A stretch of 64,000 nucleotides of DNA from Betaproteobacteria bacterium UKL13-2 (GTDB lineage: Bacteria > Pseudomonadota > Gammaproteobacteria > Burkholderiales > Usitatibacteraceae), in the NCBI GenBank assembly GCA_001602455.1, contig CP012157.1, positions 2,289,733-2,353,732 on the forward strand, in the 5' to 3' direction. Positions within the stretch are counted from its first letter, which is position 1, and each line of letters starts with the position of its first letter. The notes beneath the pieces were generated by a model that saw only the letters and a list, made by a program, of their open reading frames with translations, ran no database searches and was not told where the DNA came from. The position numbers and the translations under genes are program-made. Of this stretch, positions 8,934 to 18,054 are shown piece after piece.

Positions 8934-9806
8934 TGAGATATGGACCGTGAGTTGATCCTTCTGGCGCGTGCTTTTACCGATAAAGCCGTGTTTCAGCACC
9001 TCAACCCGTTCCAGCTCTTGTATAGATCGAAGTAAGGCTGCGCGAAAGTCGCGCATCTGCCCGGCATATTGCAGTTTCGCCTTTAACCATTCGAGCGAGA
9101 AGCGCTGCACGGGGTCGGATGAAGTTGCGAATAACCGCTGAAGTGCGCGAGCCATGTCCTGTCCCCGCTTAATCATCAAACGCTTTTCCCAACACAATCG
9201 AATAAATTCGCGATTGCCAAAGACTTCTGGCCAACGAGGGTCAAGGCGAAATGTAAATAGCGTCGCGGTTGGGTCCGTTTCGAGGCGCTGCAAAATGCTG
9301 AATGGGATAGTCGAACCAACGCTGAGTTTGACTTGGCCATTGGGGTTTTTCACGATAAGGCTAAGAGTGCCGGTGCACAAAGCCCGTAATCGGCGCTCTA
9401 GCCAAACGTAGTCTTTTTTTCCGCAGCAGCGCCCCATACCTCGCAGCAGGGAAGCACGATTCAGCTTCACGTAGTGCCCAACCGGAACCAAACTAGCCGC
9501 ATACAGTAGCTGCATACAAACATCGGCATCAGCCTCATCCAATTGCTCGCCGCTGTATCTTAAGACTGCATCTGCTCGTGTCACGAGTAGCGCGTTTTCG
9601 TGAATGCGGCGCGGCCCCCGGCGTATCGGCGAGAAAAGAGACGACCTCGCGAAGTGATTGGGCATCAATCGCTGGGATTGATGATGCGCTGGAATCCACG
9701 CCAGTCCGGAATTCGTGTCCGACTGGCTGAATGGTACATTCGACTTGTCGGCAGCTAATCGCTTACCGATTTCGAGGGCGTTTTCACGACGAAGCTTACG
9801 TTTCAT
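8925..9806 (-). CDS. TrfA-like plasmid replication initiator
   Basis: A 293-residue protein resembling the TrfA/RepA replication-initiator family. Recognisable parts are HFARSSLFSP near residue 55, the winged-helix-like segment around LLYAASLVPVGHYVKLNRAS, and a basic C-terminal half ending GFIGKSTRQKDQ. Such initiators bind iterons and open an origin, and four iteron-like repeats lie at the 3' end of this gene. The start ATG at 9806 directly abuts an 18-bp perfect palindrome and has no clear Shine-Dalgarno, which suggests autoregulation. A replication gene on an integrated island implies a plasmid-derived element or one that replicates after excision. Confidence 0.72.
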   Translation of the reverse strand: MKRKLRRENALEIGKRLAADKSNVPFSQSDTNSGLAWIPAHHQSQRLMPNHFARSSLFSPIRRGPRRIHENALLVTRADAVLRYSGEQLDEADADVCMQLLYAASLVPVGHYVKLNRASLLRGMGRCCGKKDYVWLERRLRALCTGTLSLIVKNPNGQVKLSVGSTIPFSILQRLETDPTATLFTFRLDPRWPEVFGNREFIRLCWEKRLMIKRGQDMARALQRLFATSSDPVQRFSLEWLKAKLQYAGQMRDFRAALLRSIQELERVEVLKHGFIGKSTRQKDQLTVHISSG

Positions 9807-9824
9807 GGCGGCAATATTGCCGCC
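9807..9824. promoter_or_regulatory. 18-bp perfect palindrome abutting the rep start codon
   Basis: GGCGGCAATATTGCCGCC is a perfect palindrome immediately upstream of the rep ATG, in the place of the ribosome binding site. It could be an operator for autorepression or an RNA hairpin that limits translation. Only position and symmetry support this. Confidence 0.5.
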
Positions 9825-9868
9825 GCCGATGAGCTGCTAAGGGTAGCGATTGGCGCTAAATTCCCGCC

Positions 9869-11005
9869 AAAATACTACCTAGGCTAGACCAGTTTGCGCG
9901 CTAACTCTTCAGCCTGAAAATGGGTATACCGCTTCAGCATTTGAAGGGTTTTGTGTCCCGTAATTGAGGCCACTTCCATGATGTTCAGATTCCGTTCGAA
10001 GAATCGACTTGTTGCCTCGTGTCGCAGATCGTGGAATCGTAGGTCAACAAGACCTGCTCTATGAGTCGCTCGACGAAATGCGCGCTTGACCGCTTCCGAA
10101 GTTACGCCGCCAAACACTAGGCTGCTTTCCGATTTTGGTAATTCGCTGAGAATCTCAACGGCGCGAGTCGACAGCGGGACGGCTCGCCGCTCTCCATTTT
10201 TCGTCATCGCCAGCACGGCCACTCGCCGGGTTAGGTCGACGTTGTCCCAGCGAAGCCCCGTCAGCTCGCTTTGCCGCATGGCTGTTTGCAAAGCCAGCTC
10301 GACGATCGGCTTAACCATTGGATTTCTAGCACCTTCGCCCGAGAAACAGCCAGTGGCGTCGCGGGGCTTTGTTACAGCAAGCGCTTCGAGCAACCTGCTT
10401 TCTTCGCCATCGCGGAGACGGCGGGCACGCGACGGGTTTGGCTTTGGTTTGCGGACAAATTTCAGGGGGTTTTCGCTGAGCATAATCCCCCACTCGCGAC
10501 GCGCCGTCTCGATTACGTGGCTGATTAAGCTCAAATCGCGGATGCAGGTATCGCCACTCACCGCCTTGAGGCGCTCATCTCGCCACGCAGCGACGTGCCC
10601 AGCCGACAGCACGGAGATCCGGTAGAGGACAATCGGCTCCCGCAGCAGATGATTTATTCGAAATTCCTCATTCCGTGCGCCGCGTTTGAGGTGCGTAACC
10701 TCGCGCTTGTATCGCTGCAGCAGGTCGGCGAGAGTATTCTTCTCGGCCTCTGTTCGGTCAATGAATGTTCCACGGTCCATCTCGCCTTCGAGCGTCCGCA
10801 CCCACACCTCAGCCGCATGTTTAGTGGGAAAGGTCTTGCAAACCGGGGGAAAACCAGTGCGGCGGATCCTGCATCGCCAGCCATCACCACGCTTTTGTAT
10901 CTGTGCCATCGCAAATTCCTCATAGAAGATGCGATGCAGATTAAGGTCACCGAAAAGTGACGCCGGGTAGCCATTGGCCCATTTTTGGCCCAAAAATACT
11001 ACCTA
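9869..11005. repeat. 13-bp direct repeats flanking the integrase gene
   Basis: AAAATACTACCTA occurs at 9869-9881 and again at 10993-11005, just outside the integrase on both sides. The second copy lies between the integrase and the tRNA. These may be arm-type binding sites for the integrase or its accessory protein; a chance repeat is not excluded. Confidence 0.4.
9884..10909 (-). CDS. int: Tyrosine recombinase (phage-type integrase)
   Basis: A 341-residue site-specific recombinase that catalyses integration and excision at the adjacent tRNA. The ATG at 10909 is chosen because GAGGAA lies seven bases upstream; a TTG 28 codons earlier lacks such support. The N-terminal AP2-like arm-binding part (KRGDGWRCRIRR) and SAM-like core-binding domain are followed by the catalytic domain with the first Arg in TAMRQSELTGLRW, HDLRHEATSR (HxxR), and TGHKTLQMLKRYTH with the nucleophilic Tyr. 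Full length for the family, with all catalytic residues present. The 3' end of tRNA-Val faces the gene 140 bases away, the usual layout for tRNA-targeted islands. Confidence 0.93.
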   Translation of the reverse strand: MAQIQKRGDGWRCRIRRTGFPPVCKTFPTKHAAEVWVRTLEGEMDRGTFIDRTEAEKNTLADLLQRYKREVTHLKRGARNEEFRINHLLREPIVLYRISVLSAGHVAAWRDERLKAVSGDTCIRDLSLISHVIETARREWGIMLSENPLKFVRKPKPNPSRARRLRDGEESRLLEALAVTKPRDATGCFSGEGARNPMVKPIVELALQTAMRQSELTGLRWDNVDLTRRVAVLAMTKNGERRAVPLSTRAVEILSELPKSESSLVFGGVTSEAVKRAFRRATHRAGLVDLRFHDLRHEATSRFFERNLNIMEVASITGHKTLQMLKRYTHFQAEELARKLV

Positions 11006-11010
11006 CCAAC

Positions 11011-11044
11011 AAAAAAGGGCTTGGGAACACTCCCAAGCCCTTGA
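11011..11044 (-). terminator. Rho-independent terminator of tRNA-Val
   Basis: On the minus strand a 10-bp perfect stem (GGGCTTGGGA paired with TCCCAAGCCC, 4-base loop) is followed by six T. It lies just downstream of the tRNA 3' end. A weaker T-rich tail on the other side may give some bidirectionality. Confidence 0.85.
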
Positions 11045-11050
11045 TTTTAT

Positions 11051-11127
11051 TGGTAGGCGCAATTGGACTCGAACCAACGACCCCCACCATGTCAAGGTGG
11101 TGCTCTAACCAGCTGAGCTATGCGCCT
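11051..11127 (-). tRNA. tRNA-Val (anticodon GAC), CCA encoded
   Basis: A 77-base cloverleaf: acceptor AGGCGCA pairs with TGCGCCT, D arm GCTC/GAGC, anticodon stem CCACC/GGTGG with loop TTGACAT (anticodon GAC), and T arm GTTGG-TTCGAGT-CCAAT. The discriminator A is followed by an encoded CCA. Its 3' half faces the integrase, so this is the probable attachment site of the island to the left, with the far end outside the window. Confidence 0.95.
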
Positions 11128-11295
11128 GAAGGTGCGTAGTTTAGCCGAAAAGGCATGGGCACAGCAATTTGCACGTAAGTCAGCGGCTTGCGAGTGACAC
11201 AAATTGTATGCGGTCGCGTCCCTCACATACAATTACCCTGGTGTGCAGACAACCGTCTGCACCCTCCCCCCAACATCTTCCAGAGACGCATGCAC

Positions 11296-12237
11296 ATGGC
11301 CGGTTCCAGCCTTCTTTTACTCATCGACGACATCGCCGCCATCCTCGATGACGTCGCCGTACTCACCAAAGTTGCCGCCAAGAAGACCGCTGGCGTACTC
11401 GGTGACGACCTCGCGCTTAACGCCCAACAGGTGGCTGGAGTCAGAACCGAACGAGAGTTGCCTGTGGTGTGGGCGGTAGCCAAAGGCTCGATAGTGAACA
11501 AGGCAATCTTAGTCCCCGCCGCACTTGCCATCAGTGTCATCGCACCTTGGGCGATTACACCGCTGCTCATGTTCGGTGGTGCGTTTCTTTGTTACGAGGG
11601 TGTTGAGAAACTCGCCCACAAATTTTTGCAGCCAGCCGAGGAAACAGCCACCCATCGGCAGGCGTTAACCGCGGCACTTGTGAATCCCGAGGTTGATTTG
11701 GTCGCGTTGGAAAAAGAAAAAATTAAGGGTGCCATTCGTACTGACTTCATTTTGTCGGCTGAGATCATCGTTATCACGCTAGGCACGGCCGCCAGCGCAC
11801 CTTTCCTGCAAAAGGTGACAGTGCTAATGGTCGTGGCCATCGCCATGACCATTGGCGTTTACGGACTGGTCGCGGGCATCGTCAAACTCGACGACGCGGG
11901 GCTGCACATGATGAAGCGTCAGGGTACCGGAAGTTTCGATGCATTTACTCGTTGGTTCGGCACGCGGATTCTGCAGGCGGCCCCTTGGCTGATGAAGCTC
12001 CTCTCCGTTGCTGGAACTGCCGCAATGTTTCTGGTCGGCGGCAGTATCTTGGTGCATGGTTGGCCGGCACTGCAACACCTATTTGGTACTGTGGGCTTGG
12101 TGTCTGGCGGTATTCCCTACATCGGACTGTTTCTCGACGCGGTAATTCCGACAATTCTGGATGGCGTGTTTGGCGTGATTGTGGGCGCGGTTTGTTTAGC
12201 GATCGTGTTTGCGATTCAAAAACTTCGTCGTCAGTGA
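11296..12237 (+). CDS. DUF808 family inner-membrane protein (YedI-like)
   Basis: A 313-residue polytopic membrane protein. The start at the ATG at 11296 gives MAGSSLLLLIDDIAAILDD, the standard opening of the DUF808 family; an in-frame ATG two codons earlier is equally possible. A conserved KTAGVLGDDLALNA segment follows, then several hydrophobic helices (around residues 75-110, 155-205 and 235-310). Function is unknown for the family. It is divergent from the tRNA and stands alone, probably the first gene of the host side of the island junction. Confidence 0.85.
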   Translation: MAGSSLLLLIDDIAAILDDVAVLTKVAAKKTAGVLGDDLALNAQQVAGVRTERELPVVWAVAKGSIVNKAILVPAALAISVIAPWAITPLLMFGGAFLCYEGVEKLAHKFLQPAEETATHRQALTAALVNPEVDLVALEKEKIKGAIRTDFILSAEIIVITLGTAASAPFLQKVTVLMVVAIAMTIGVYGLVAGIVKLDDAGLHMMKRQGTGSFDAFTRWFGTRILQAAPWLMKLLSVAGTAAMFLVGGSILVHGWPALQHLFGTVGLVSGGIPYIGLFLDAVIPTILDGVFGVIVGAVCLAIVFAIQKLRRQ

Positions 12238-12319
12238 CGCAGGCCAAACAAAATAAAGAATGAATTAAGCACGCCGTCATTTCAACCGTAATGCAGCACA
12301 GCGGAAGGCAGGCACAAAC

Positions 12320-13134
12320 GGATGATTCGGCCACTCAACACGAACAAGTCATCCCCCCGCTCCCGCGCACAACCACAAGGGTTGCGCCTCGCGGGAGCCC
12401 AATTTTGTTGGCAGAATTGTTGGCCGAATTGTTGGCAGAACCAATCCCTCAACTTACAAGCGGATGAGATTCCTCGTCGCCCGAAGGGCTTTCGTCGGAA
12501 TGACAAGCAGAGGCGGGGGTGCGAGGACACGCGGATGATTCAGCCACTCAACACGAACAAATCATCCCCCCGCTCCCGCGGCGGCGGGAGCCTAATTTGT
12601 TGGCAGAAGCAATCCCTCAAATTACAAGCGGATGAGATTCCTCCTCGCCCAATGGGCGTGCGTCGGAATGACAAACGGTGGCGGGGGTGCGAGGACACGC
12701 GGATGATTCGGCCACTCAACACGAACAAGTCATCCCCCCGCTCCCGCGGCGGCGGGAGCCCAATTTGTTGGCAGAATTGTTGGCCGAATTGTTGGCAGAA
12801 GCCACCCCTTAACTTACAAGCGGATGAGATTCCTCGTCGCCCGAAGGGCTCTGTCGGAATGACAAGCAGAGGCGAGGGCTGCGCCGGGCGGGAGCCTAAT
12901 TTTGTTGGCAGAAGCAATCCCTCAAATTACAAGCAGATGAGATTCCTCCTCGCCCGAAGGGCTCTGTCGGAATGACAAGCGGTGGCGGGGGTGCGAGGAC
13001 ACGCGGATGGTTCGGCCACTCAACACGAACAAATCATCCCCCCGCTCCCGCGGCGGCGGGAGCCTAATTTGTTGGCAGAATTGTTGGCAGAAGCAATCCC
13101 TTAACTTACAAGTGGATGAGATTCCTCGTTCGCA
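12320..13134. repeat. Intergenic repeat cluster, family A (direct orientation)
   Basis: The 897-base gap before the secreted-protein gene holds no gene. It carries four copies of a unit that begins GGATGATTCGGCCACTC (12320, 12533, 12701, 13005) and continues with CTCCCGCG...CGGGAGCC, short TTGTTGGCAGAA runs, GCGGATGAGATTCCTC and GTCGGAATGACAAGC. Spacings of 168-304 bp reflect variable internal repeats. The last copy ends a few bases from the stop of the next gene. The same family recurs inverted at 19.1-19.35 kb. Confidence 0.8.
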
Positions 13135-16100
13135 CTACGGCTCCACCGGCACCAAGCCATCAGGGGCGGCACCAGCGTCCCCATAAACAGATGGGAACGT
13201 GATGTTGGTCGGGTTGGTCAGCCATACCACCAACTTGCGATCCGGCTTCATCCACACAAAGTCCATCGCGCCGTTACCATCAAAATCACCTGCGGCATAG
13301 AGCTGCCAGGTCTTGTCGGTGGCAATCATGTCGTAGGTGGCTTTGATTTGGGTGCCGTTCATGAGCCACACCTTGATGTTGCCGTTGGTGTCGCGCATGA
13401 CGATGTCACCCTTGCCGTCGCCGTCCATGTCGCCGAGTTTCAAGATGGTGTAACCGGCTGGCATCTGTCCGACCAGGGTGTTGACCCACGTACGGCCAGC
13501 TTGCCCCATGAGTGCTCGGACTTGATTGGTGGGGCTAATCCATACGATATCGCCACGACTATCGGCATTGAGGTCGATGATGCCGGCTATGCTCCAATTC
13601 AAGGGCGCACCGCCGCGATGCTTGACTTCATTGACGTTCGGGTCGACCTTGGTCTGAACACCATCCACCATGCTCTCGCCGCCGCCCATGAACCATGCGA
13701 ATGTGACGCCGGAATCGTTGGTGCCCGGCTTCGTGTAGCGCCATAAAATATCGGCCTTGCCGTCACCATCAAGATCGCCCACCGCGTCGACGACCCAGTC
13801 GAGCTTGGCATTACGTACGATGGTGCCGCTGGTTGATGGAGGCGTTTGGTTCGGTGTTTGCGTCTTTGTCAGTATTTGATCGACACGGACTTTGGCCGCA
13901 AGGTTACGTGAGATGAGTGCCGAGCGGCCTGCACCAGACGTGTCCGCTGCGCCTAGTAGCGTCCAGTCGCGACCGATATCATCCACTTGGGAGAAAGCTA
14001 TCGTTTGCCCATCCCAACGGCCGATCTGTGTGGTTGGGATCGTCGCCATCGGCAAGGTGCCACGCAGCAATACACTGGCAAAGCCACGTCCATCGAAATC
14101 AAATTGTCCACTGACGGCCAGTGGCACAACATTCAGCGCAAAGCGAACTGTGGTGGGAACACTCGGCCCGACTGCGCTGTTGGCGAACAATTGGCAGGCG
14201 TAGATCTTCTTCAGTGGCAGTGGGGCGAGCTGTAGCACGTCACTGGTTGTTTCCTGCGTGGCGACAAATTTATCGTCGGAATCCCGACACATCATTTGGT
14301 AGCCCGTAATTGGGGCGGTGTTTGCCATACCGTCGCCAACACTGGCACGCTCGGCGGTGAAGTCACAGCTAATCGCGCCGCCTGGTTTCACCACACAGGC
14401 GTCAGCAGACGGGGCAGATGGTGGTTGTATCGGGTTCACAGGCGTGACACTGTTTGATGCTGCTGAGGCCGGCCCCGTTCCCACGCTGTTGGTCGCCCTG
14501 ACGGTGAAGGTGTAGGCCGTGCCGCTGGTCAAGCCGGTCACGGTGATGCTGGTGCATGGTGTGGGTGTATTCGAACATGTGCCAGTGATGTTGCCGGGGC
14601 TGGAGGTCACGGTGTAGCTGGTGATCGCCGCACCAACATTGCTGGCCGGTGCGGTGAAGGTCACGGTGGCTTGGGCGTTGCCTGTGGTGGCCGTGCCGAT
14701 GGTGGGTGCGCCGGGGACCGTGGCAATCGTCACCGTGATGCCCGCCGAGGTTGCCGCAGCGTAATTGGTGTCGGCGGCTTTAGTCGCCGTAACCGTACAA
14801 GTGCCCACGGCAGCCGCCGTCAGGGTGGTGCCGCTGATGGTGCAGTTGGCGTTGTTTGAGGCGTATGTCACCGCACCCGTGCCTGACCCACCCGTGGTGC
14901 TGAGTGTGGTGGTGCCACCAAAGGTAACCGTTGATGGTGTGCTAACCGCAACGAGTGTGGCTTGGGGGGCTTGGCTGACCGTCACCGTGATGCCCGCCGA
15001 GGTTGCGGCAGCGTAATTGGTGTCGGCAGCCTTGGTCGCCGTAACCGTACAAGTGCCCACGGCAGCCGCCGTCAGGGTGGTACCGCTAATGGTGCAGTTG
15101 GCGTTGTTTGAGGCGTATGTCACGGCCCCTGTGCCTGAGCCCCCTGTGGTGCTGAGTGTGGTGGTGCCACCAAAGGCAACCGTTGATGGTGTGCTAACCG
15201 CAACGAGTGTGGCTTGCGTCGCTTGGCTGACTGTCACCGTGATGCCCACCGAGGTTGCGGCAGCGTAATTGGTGTCGGCAGCCTTGGTCGCCGTAACCGT
15301 ACAAGTGCCCACGGCAGCCGCCGTCAGGGTGGTGCCGCTGATGGTGCAGTTGGCGTTGTTTGAGGCGTATGTCACCGCCCCTGTGCCTGACCCACCCGTG
15401 GTGCTGAGTGTGGTGGTGCCACCAAAGGTAACCGTTGATGGTGTGCTAACCGCAACGAGTGTGGCTTGCGTCGCTTGGTTCACTGTGACGGTGATGCCCG
15501 CCGAGGTTGCGGCAGCGTAATTGGTGTCGGCGGCTTTAGTCGCCGTGATGGTGCAAGTGCCCACGGCAGCCGCCGTCAGGGTGGTACCGCTGATGGTGCA
15601 GTTGGCGTTGTTTGATGCGTATGTCACGGCCCCTGTGCCTGAGCCCCCTGTGGTGCTGAGTGTGGTGGTGCCACCAAAGGTAACCGTTGATGGTGTGCTA
15701 ACCGCAACGAGTGTGGCTTGCGTCGCTTTCGGCGTCACACTATTCGATGCCACTGAGGCCGCACTCGTTCCCACACCGTTGGTTGCCGTGACGGTGAAGG
15801 TGTAGGCCGTGCTATTGGTCAATCCGCTCACGGTGATGCTGGTGCATGGTGCGGGTGTATTCAAACATGTACCAGTGATGTTGCCCGGACTGGATGTGGC
15901 GGTGTAGCTGGTGATCGCAGAACCGCCATCGCTGGCCGGTGCGGTGAAGGTCACTGTGGCTTGGGCGTTACCCGCCGTGGCCGTGACGGCGGTCGGTATG
16001 CTGGGGGCGATGCTCGCAGGTATCACGCCGAAGCCATAAAAATCACCTTGGTTACGTTCGAGGGTTTGGCGGTCCGCTGTGGAAACTGCTGAAGTAATCA

Positions 16101-18054
16101 CGATCAACTCTTGCATCGTGATGTTCGAACAAGCGAAATTAGACGCAAAACAGCCAATTCGTATGCCACTAAACCCGTTTGAACCTGGGTTGCCTGTGGT
16201 TAGGTCACCGTTTTTCGACAACAATGATGATGCGCCGTTGTATGCAGCCGAGAACACGGTTCGCTCATTGTTGTTCAGCGAAGCCGTTACTGCGCCACCA
16301 GCATACATATTGTGCAGAAATTCGCTATGGTCGTATTCACCGGTATTTGGCGCACCGTCAACGCTGTTGATCCAGTGAGAAATCCCTGCGAATGATTTCC
16401 GTACACCAACGTAATGGCGCGAAAACGGTTGCGCAATTGTTCCCCATGCGGCAACTGTAAGACTGTCATCTACGCCATCGAACAAGATGGCAGGCTTTCC
16501 GCCTTCCGTTTGCAAAACGCCATTAACGACGAGGCGCGGCTGGCTTGCTGCCGTCGTCTGAGTTGCATTGCGCCCATTGCCGGATTGGTCATACCACGTC
16601 GTGACAAAGCCGTTATCCGAAGCGCCTGAACCGACGTGATTCGTCAATGCAGTCGTATCAAGATCCCCGCTCGCCGTGAAGCCAATATCGGCTTCTTGAT
16701 TGTCCGTGCGGCGAACACGGATTGCGGCTCCGGTATAGCCAGCCCGAACCTTGCGTAGGCTGTACGCGGCTGCGGAGGAGGCGCTGACTTGGTCAAGAAC
16801 CGGGGTAGTCGGGGGATCGGGGACAGTCGGGTTGATCACCACCGTATAGCTGCCGCTACCGTTGAACAGATTAGCGTCGGTGACGGTGATGGTGAAGGTG
16901 TAAGTGACAGTGTCGGTCGCGGTTGGCGTGCCGGTCAGCGCACCGGTGGTGCTATTCAAACTCAAGCCTGTTGGTAGCGTACCCGAGGTGACCGCGAAGG
17001 TGTATGGCGCGTTGCCGCCGCTGGCATTGAAGGTGGTTGCGGGGTAGGGGCTGTTTGACATCACGTTGCGAAGCGATGCCGGATAGACACTCAAAATGCC
17101 ATAAAAAGCGCCTTGTTCACGTTCAAGTGTTTGTCGGTCGGTGGTGGAGATAACACTTCCCGACGCGACAACAATCAGCTCTTGCATCGTGATATTCGAA
17201 CAACCATCCCCAGGGGTGGAAGAACGACAGCCAATTCGTATGCCGTTAAAACCTTGATCGCCTGGGTGGCCTGTGGTTAGGACACCGGTTTTCGACAAAA
17301 ATGATGATGCGCCGTTGTATGCAGCTAAAAACACCGCCCGCTCATTGTTGCCCAGCGAAACCGTTAACGCACCCCAAAAGCCACCGGCATACAGAGCATG
17401 CTGACCAGCGGCTGGGTCGTAGTTGGCGGCGCTGGTCGCAGACCCTTCAACGCTGTTGATCCAGTGAGAAGCCCCTACGAATGATTTCCGTACACCAACG
17501 TAATGGCGCGAAAACGGTTGCGCCATTGTTCCCCATGCGGCAACTGTAAGACTGTCATCTACGCCATCGAACAAGATGGCAGGCTTTCCGCCTTCCGTTT
17601 GAAAAACGCCATTAACGACGAGGCGCGGCTGGCTTGCTGCCGTCGTCTGAGTTGCATTGCGCCCATTGCCGGATTGGTCATACCACGTCGTGACAAAGCC
17701 GTTATCCGAAGCGCCTGACCCGACGTGATTCGTCAATGCAGTCGTATCAAGATCCCCGCTCGCCGTGAAGCCAATATCGGCTTCTTGATTGTCCGTGCGG
17801 CGAACACGGATTGCGGCTCCGGTATAGCCAGCCCGAACTTTGCGTAGGCTGTACGCGGCCACAGCGGTGGTGCTGATTTGGTCAAGCACCGGCGTCTGCG
17901 CGTTTGCCAGCGGGGCGTCAAACCAGAGCAAGGCGAACAAGCTAATGAGAAGCGCGTAAGCCAGCGTTGTACGCAGCCCCTTCACGCCGCCCGTTGTCTC
18001 GATAGCGGTATGTGCGATCGGGCGCTGATCCGTTGCGATGCATTCATTGTTCAT
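13135..18054 (-). CDS. Giant secreted multidomain protein (ConA-like, FN3, Cys-containing repeats, FG-GAP)
   Basis: A 1639-residue exported protein, probably surface or extracellular. The start ATG has AGGA upstream. A long basic N-terminus precedes a hydrophobic signal at about residues 30-53 (cleavage near ANA-QT). Two near-identical lectin-like domains resembling the AbfB/ConA fold (AAYSLRKVRAGYTGAAIRV, FVTTWYDQSGNGRNATQ) lie at about 58-320 and 418-675, separated by a putative-Ig (He_PIG-like) domain. Then come an FN3 domain, four 84-residue repeats (about 775-1116) each with two Cys, further FN3-like domains, and a C-terminal FG-GAP/VCBS-like set (DLDGDGKADILW, DMDGDGKGDIV, DFDGNGAMDFVW). 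Likely carbohydrate binding or adhesion; no catalytic residues identified. Confidence 0.83.
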   Translation of the reverse strand: MNNECIATDQRPIAHTAIETTGGVKGLRTTLAYALLISLFALLWFDAPLANAQTPVLDQISTTAVAAYSLRKVRAGYTGAAIRVRRTDNQEADIGFTASGDLDTTALTNHVGSGASDNGFVTTWYDQSGNGRNATQTTAASQPRLVVNGVFQTEGGKPAILFDGVDDSLTVAAWGTMAQPFSRHYVGVRKSFVGASHWINSVEGSATSAANYDPAAGQHALYAGGFWGALTVSLGNNERAVFLAAYNGASSFLSKTGVLTTGHPGDQGFNGIRIGCRSSTPGDGCSNITMQELIVVASGSVISTTDRQTLEREQGAFYGILSVYPASLRNVMSNSPYPATTFNASGGNAPYTFAVTSGTLPTGLSLNSTTGALTGTPTATDTVTYTFTITVTDANLFNGSGSYTVVINPTVPDPPTTPVLDQVSASSAAAYSLRKVRAGYTGAAIRVRRTDNQEADIGFTASGDLDTTALTNHVGSGASDNGFVTTWYDQSGNGRNATQTTAASQPRLVVNGVLQTEGGKPAILFDGVDDSLTVAAWGTIAQPFSRHYVGVRKSFAGISHWINSVDGAPNTGEYDHSEFLHNMYAGGAVTASLNNNERTVFSAAYNGASSLLSKNGDLTTGNPGSNGFSGIRIGCFASNFACSNITMQELIVITSAVSTADRQTLERNQGDFYGFGVIPASIAPSIPTAVTATAGNAQATVTFTAPASDGGSAITSYTATSSPGNITGTCLNTPAPCTSITVSGLTNSTAYTFTVTATNGVGTSAASVASNSVTPKATQATLVAVSTPSTVTFGGTTTLSTTGGSGTGAVTYASNNANCTISGTTLTAAAVGTCTITATKAADTNYAAATSAGITVTVNQATQATLVAVSTPSTVTFGGTTTLSTTGGSGTGAVTYASNNANCTISGTTLTAAAVGTCTVTATKAADTNYAAATSVGITVTVSQATQATLVAVSTPSTVAFGGTTTLSTTGGSGTGAVTYASNNANCTISGTTLTAAAVGTCTVTATKAADTNYAAATSAGITVTVSQAPQATLVAVSTPSTVTFGGTTTLSTTGGSGTGAVTYASNNANCTISGTTLTAAAVGTCTVTATKAADTNYAAATSAGITVTIATVPGAPTIGTATTGNAQATVTFTAPASNVGAAITSYTVTSSPGNITGTCSNTPTPCTSITVTGLTSGTAYTFTVRATNSVGTGPASAASNSVTPVNPIQPPSAPSADACVVKPGGAISCDFTAERASVGDGMANTAPITGYQMMCRDSDDKFVATQETTSDVLQLAPLPLKKIYACQLFANSAVGPSVPTTVRFALNVVPLAVSGQFDFDGRGFASVLLRGTLPMATIPTTQIGRWDGQTIAFSQVDDIGRDWTLLGAADTSGAGRSALISRNLAAKVRVDQILTKTQTPNQTPPSTSGTIVRNAKLDWVVDAVGDLDGDGKADILWRYTKPGTNDSGVTFAWFMGGGESMVDGVQTKVDPNVNEVKHRGGAPLNWSIAGIIDLNADSRGDIVWISPTNQVRALMGQAGRTWVNTLVGQMPAGYTILKLGDMDGDGKGDIVMRDTNGNIKVWLMNGTQIKATYDMIATDKTWQLYAAGDFDGNGAMDFVWMKPDRKLVVWLTNPTNITFPSVYGDAGAAPDGLVPVEP
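14728..15730 (-). repeat. Four near-identical 252-bp in-frame repeats
   Basis: The four 84-codon units of the secreted protein are nearly identical in DNA (periodicity 252 bp). Each encodes VSTPSTV, GGTTTLSTTGGSGTG, NANCTISG, VGTCT and TKAADTNYAAATS. The two Cys per unit could form an intra-repeat disulfide. The near identity points to recent expansion or gene conversion and makes the region prone to copy-number change and misassembly. Confidence 0.9.

Noticed and set aside
8744-8950. Plus-strand frame with LSRxSA-type peptide repeats over the iterons
   Set aside because: The peptide periodicity simply follows the 21-bp DNA repeats; no start signal or plausible protein before it.
12320-13100. 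A 217-codon plus-strand frame and a 125-codon minus-strand frame through the family A repeats
   Set aside because: Both follow the repeat period and have no protein-like character outside the repeats.
14765-15805. Four plus-strand frames of 83-94 codons in tandem
   Set aside because: They are antisense shadows of the 84-codon repeats in the secreted-protein gene.
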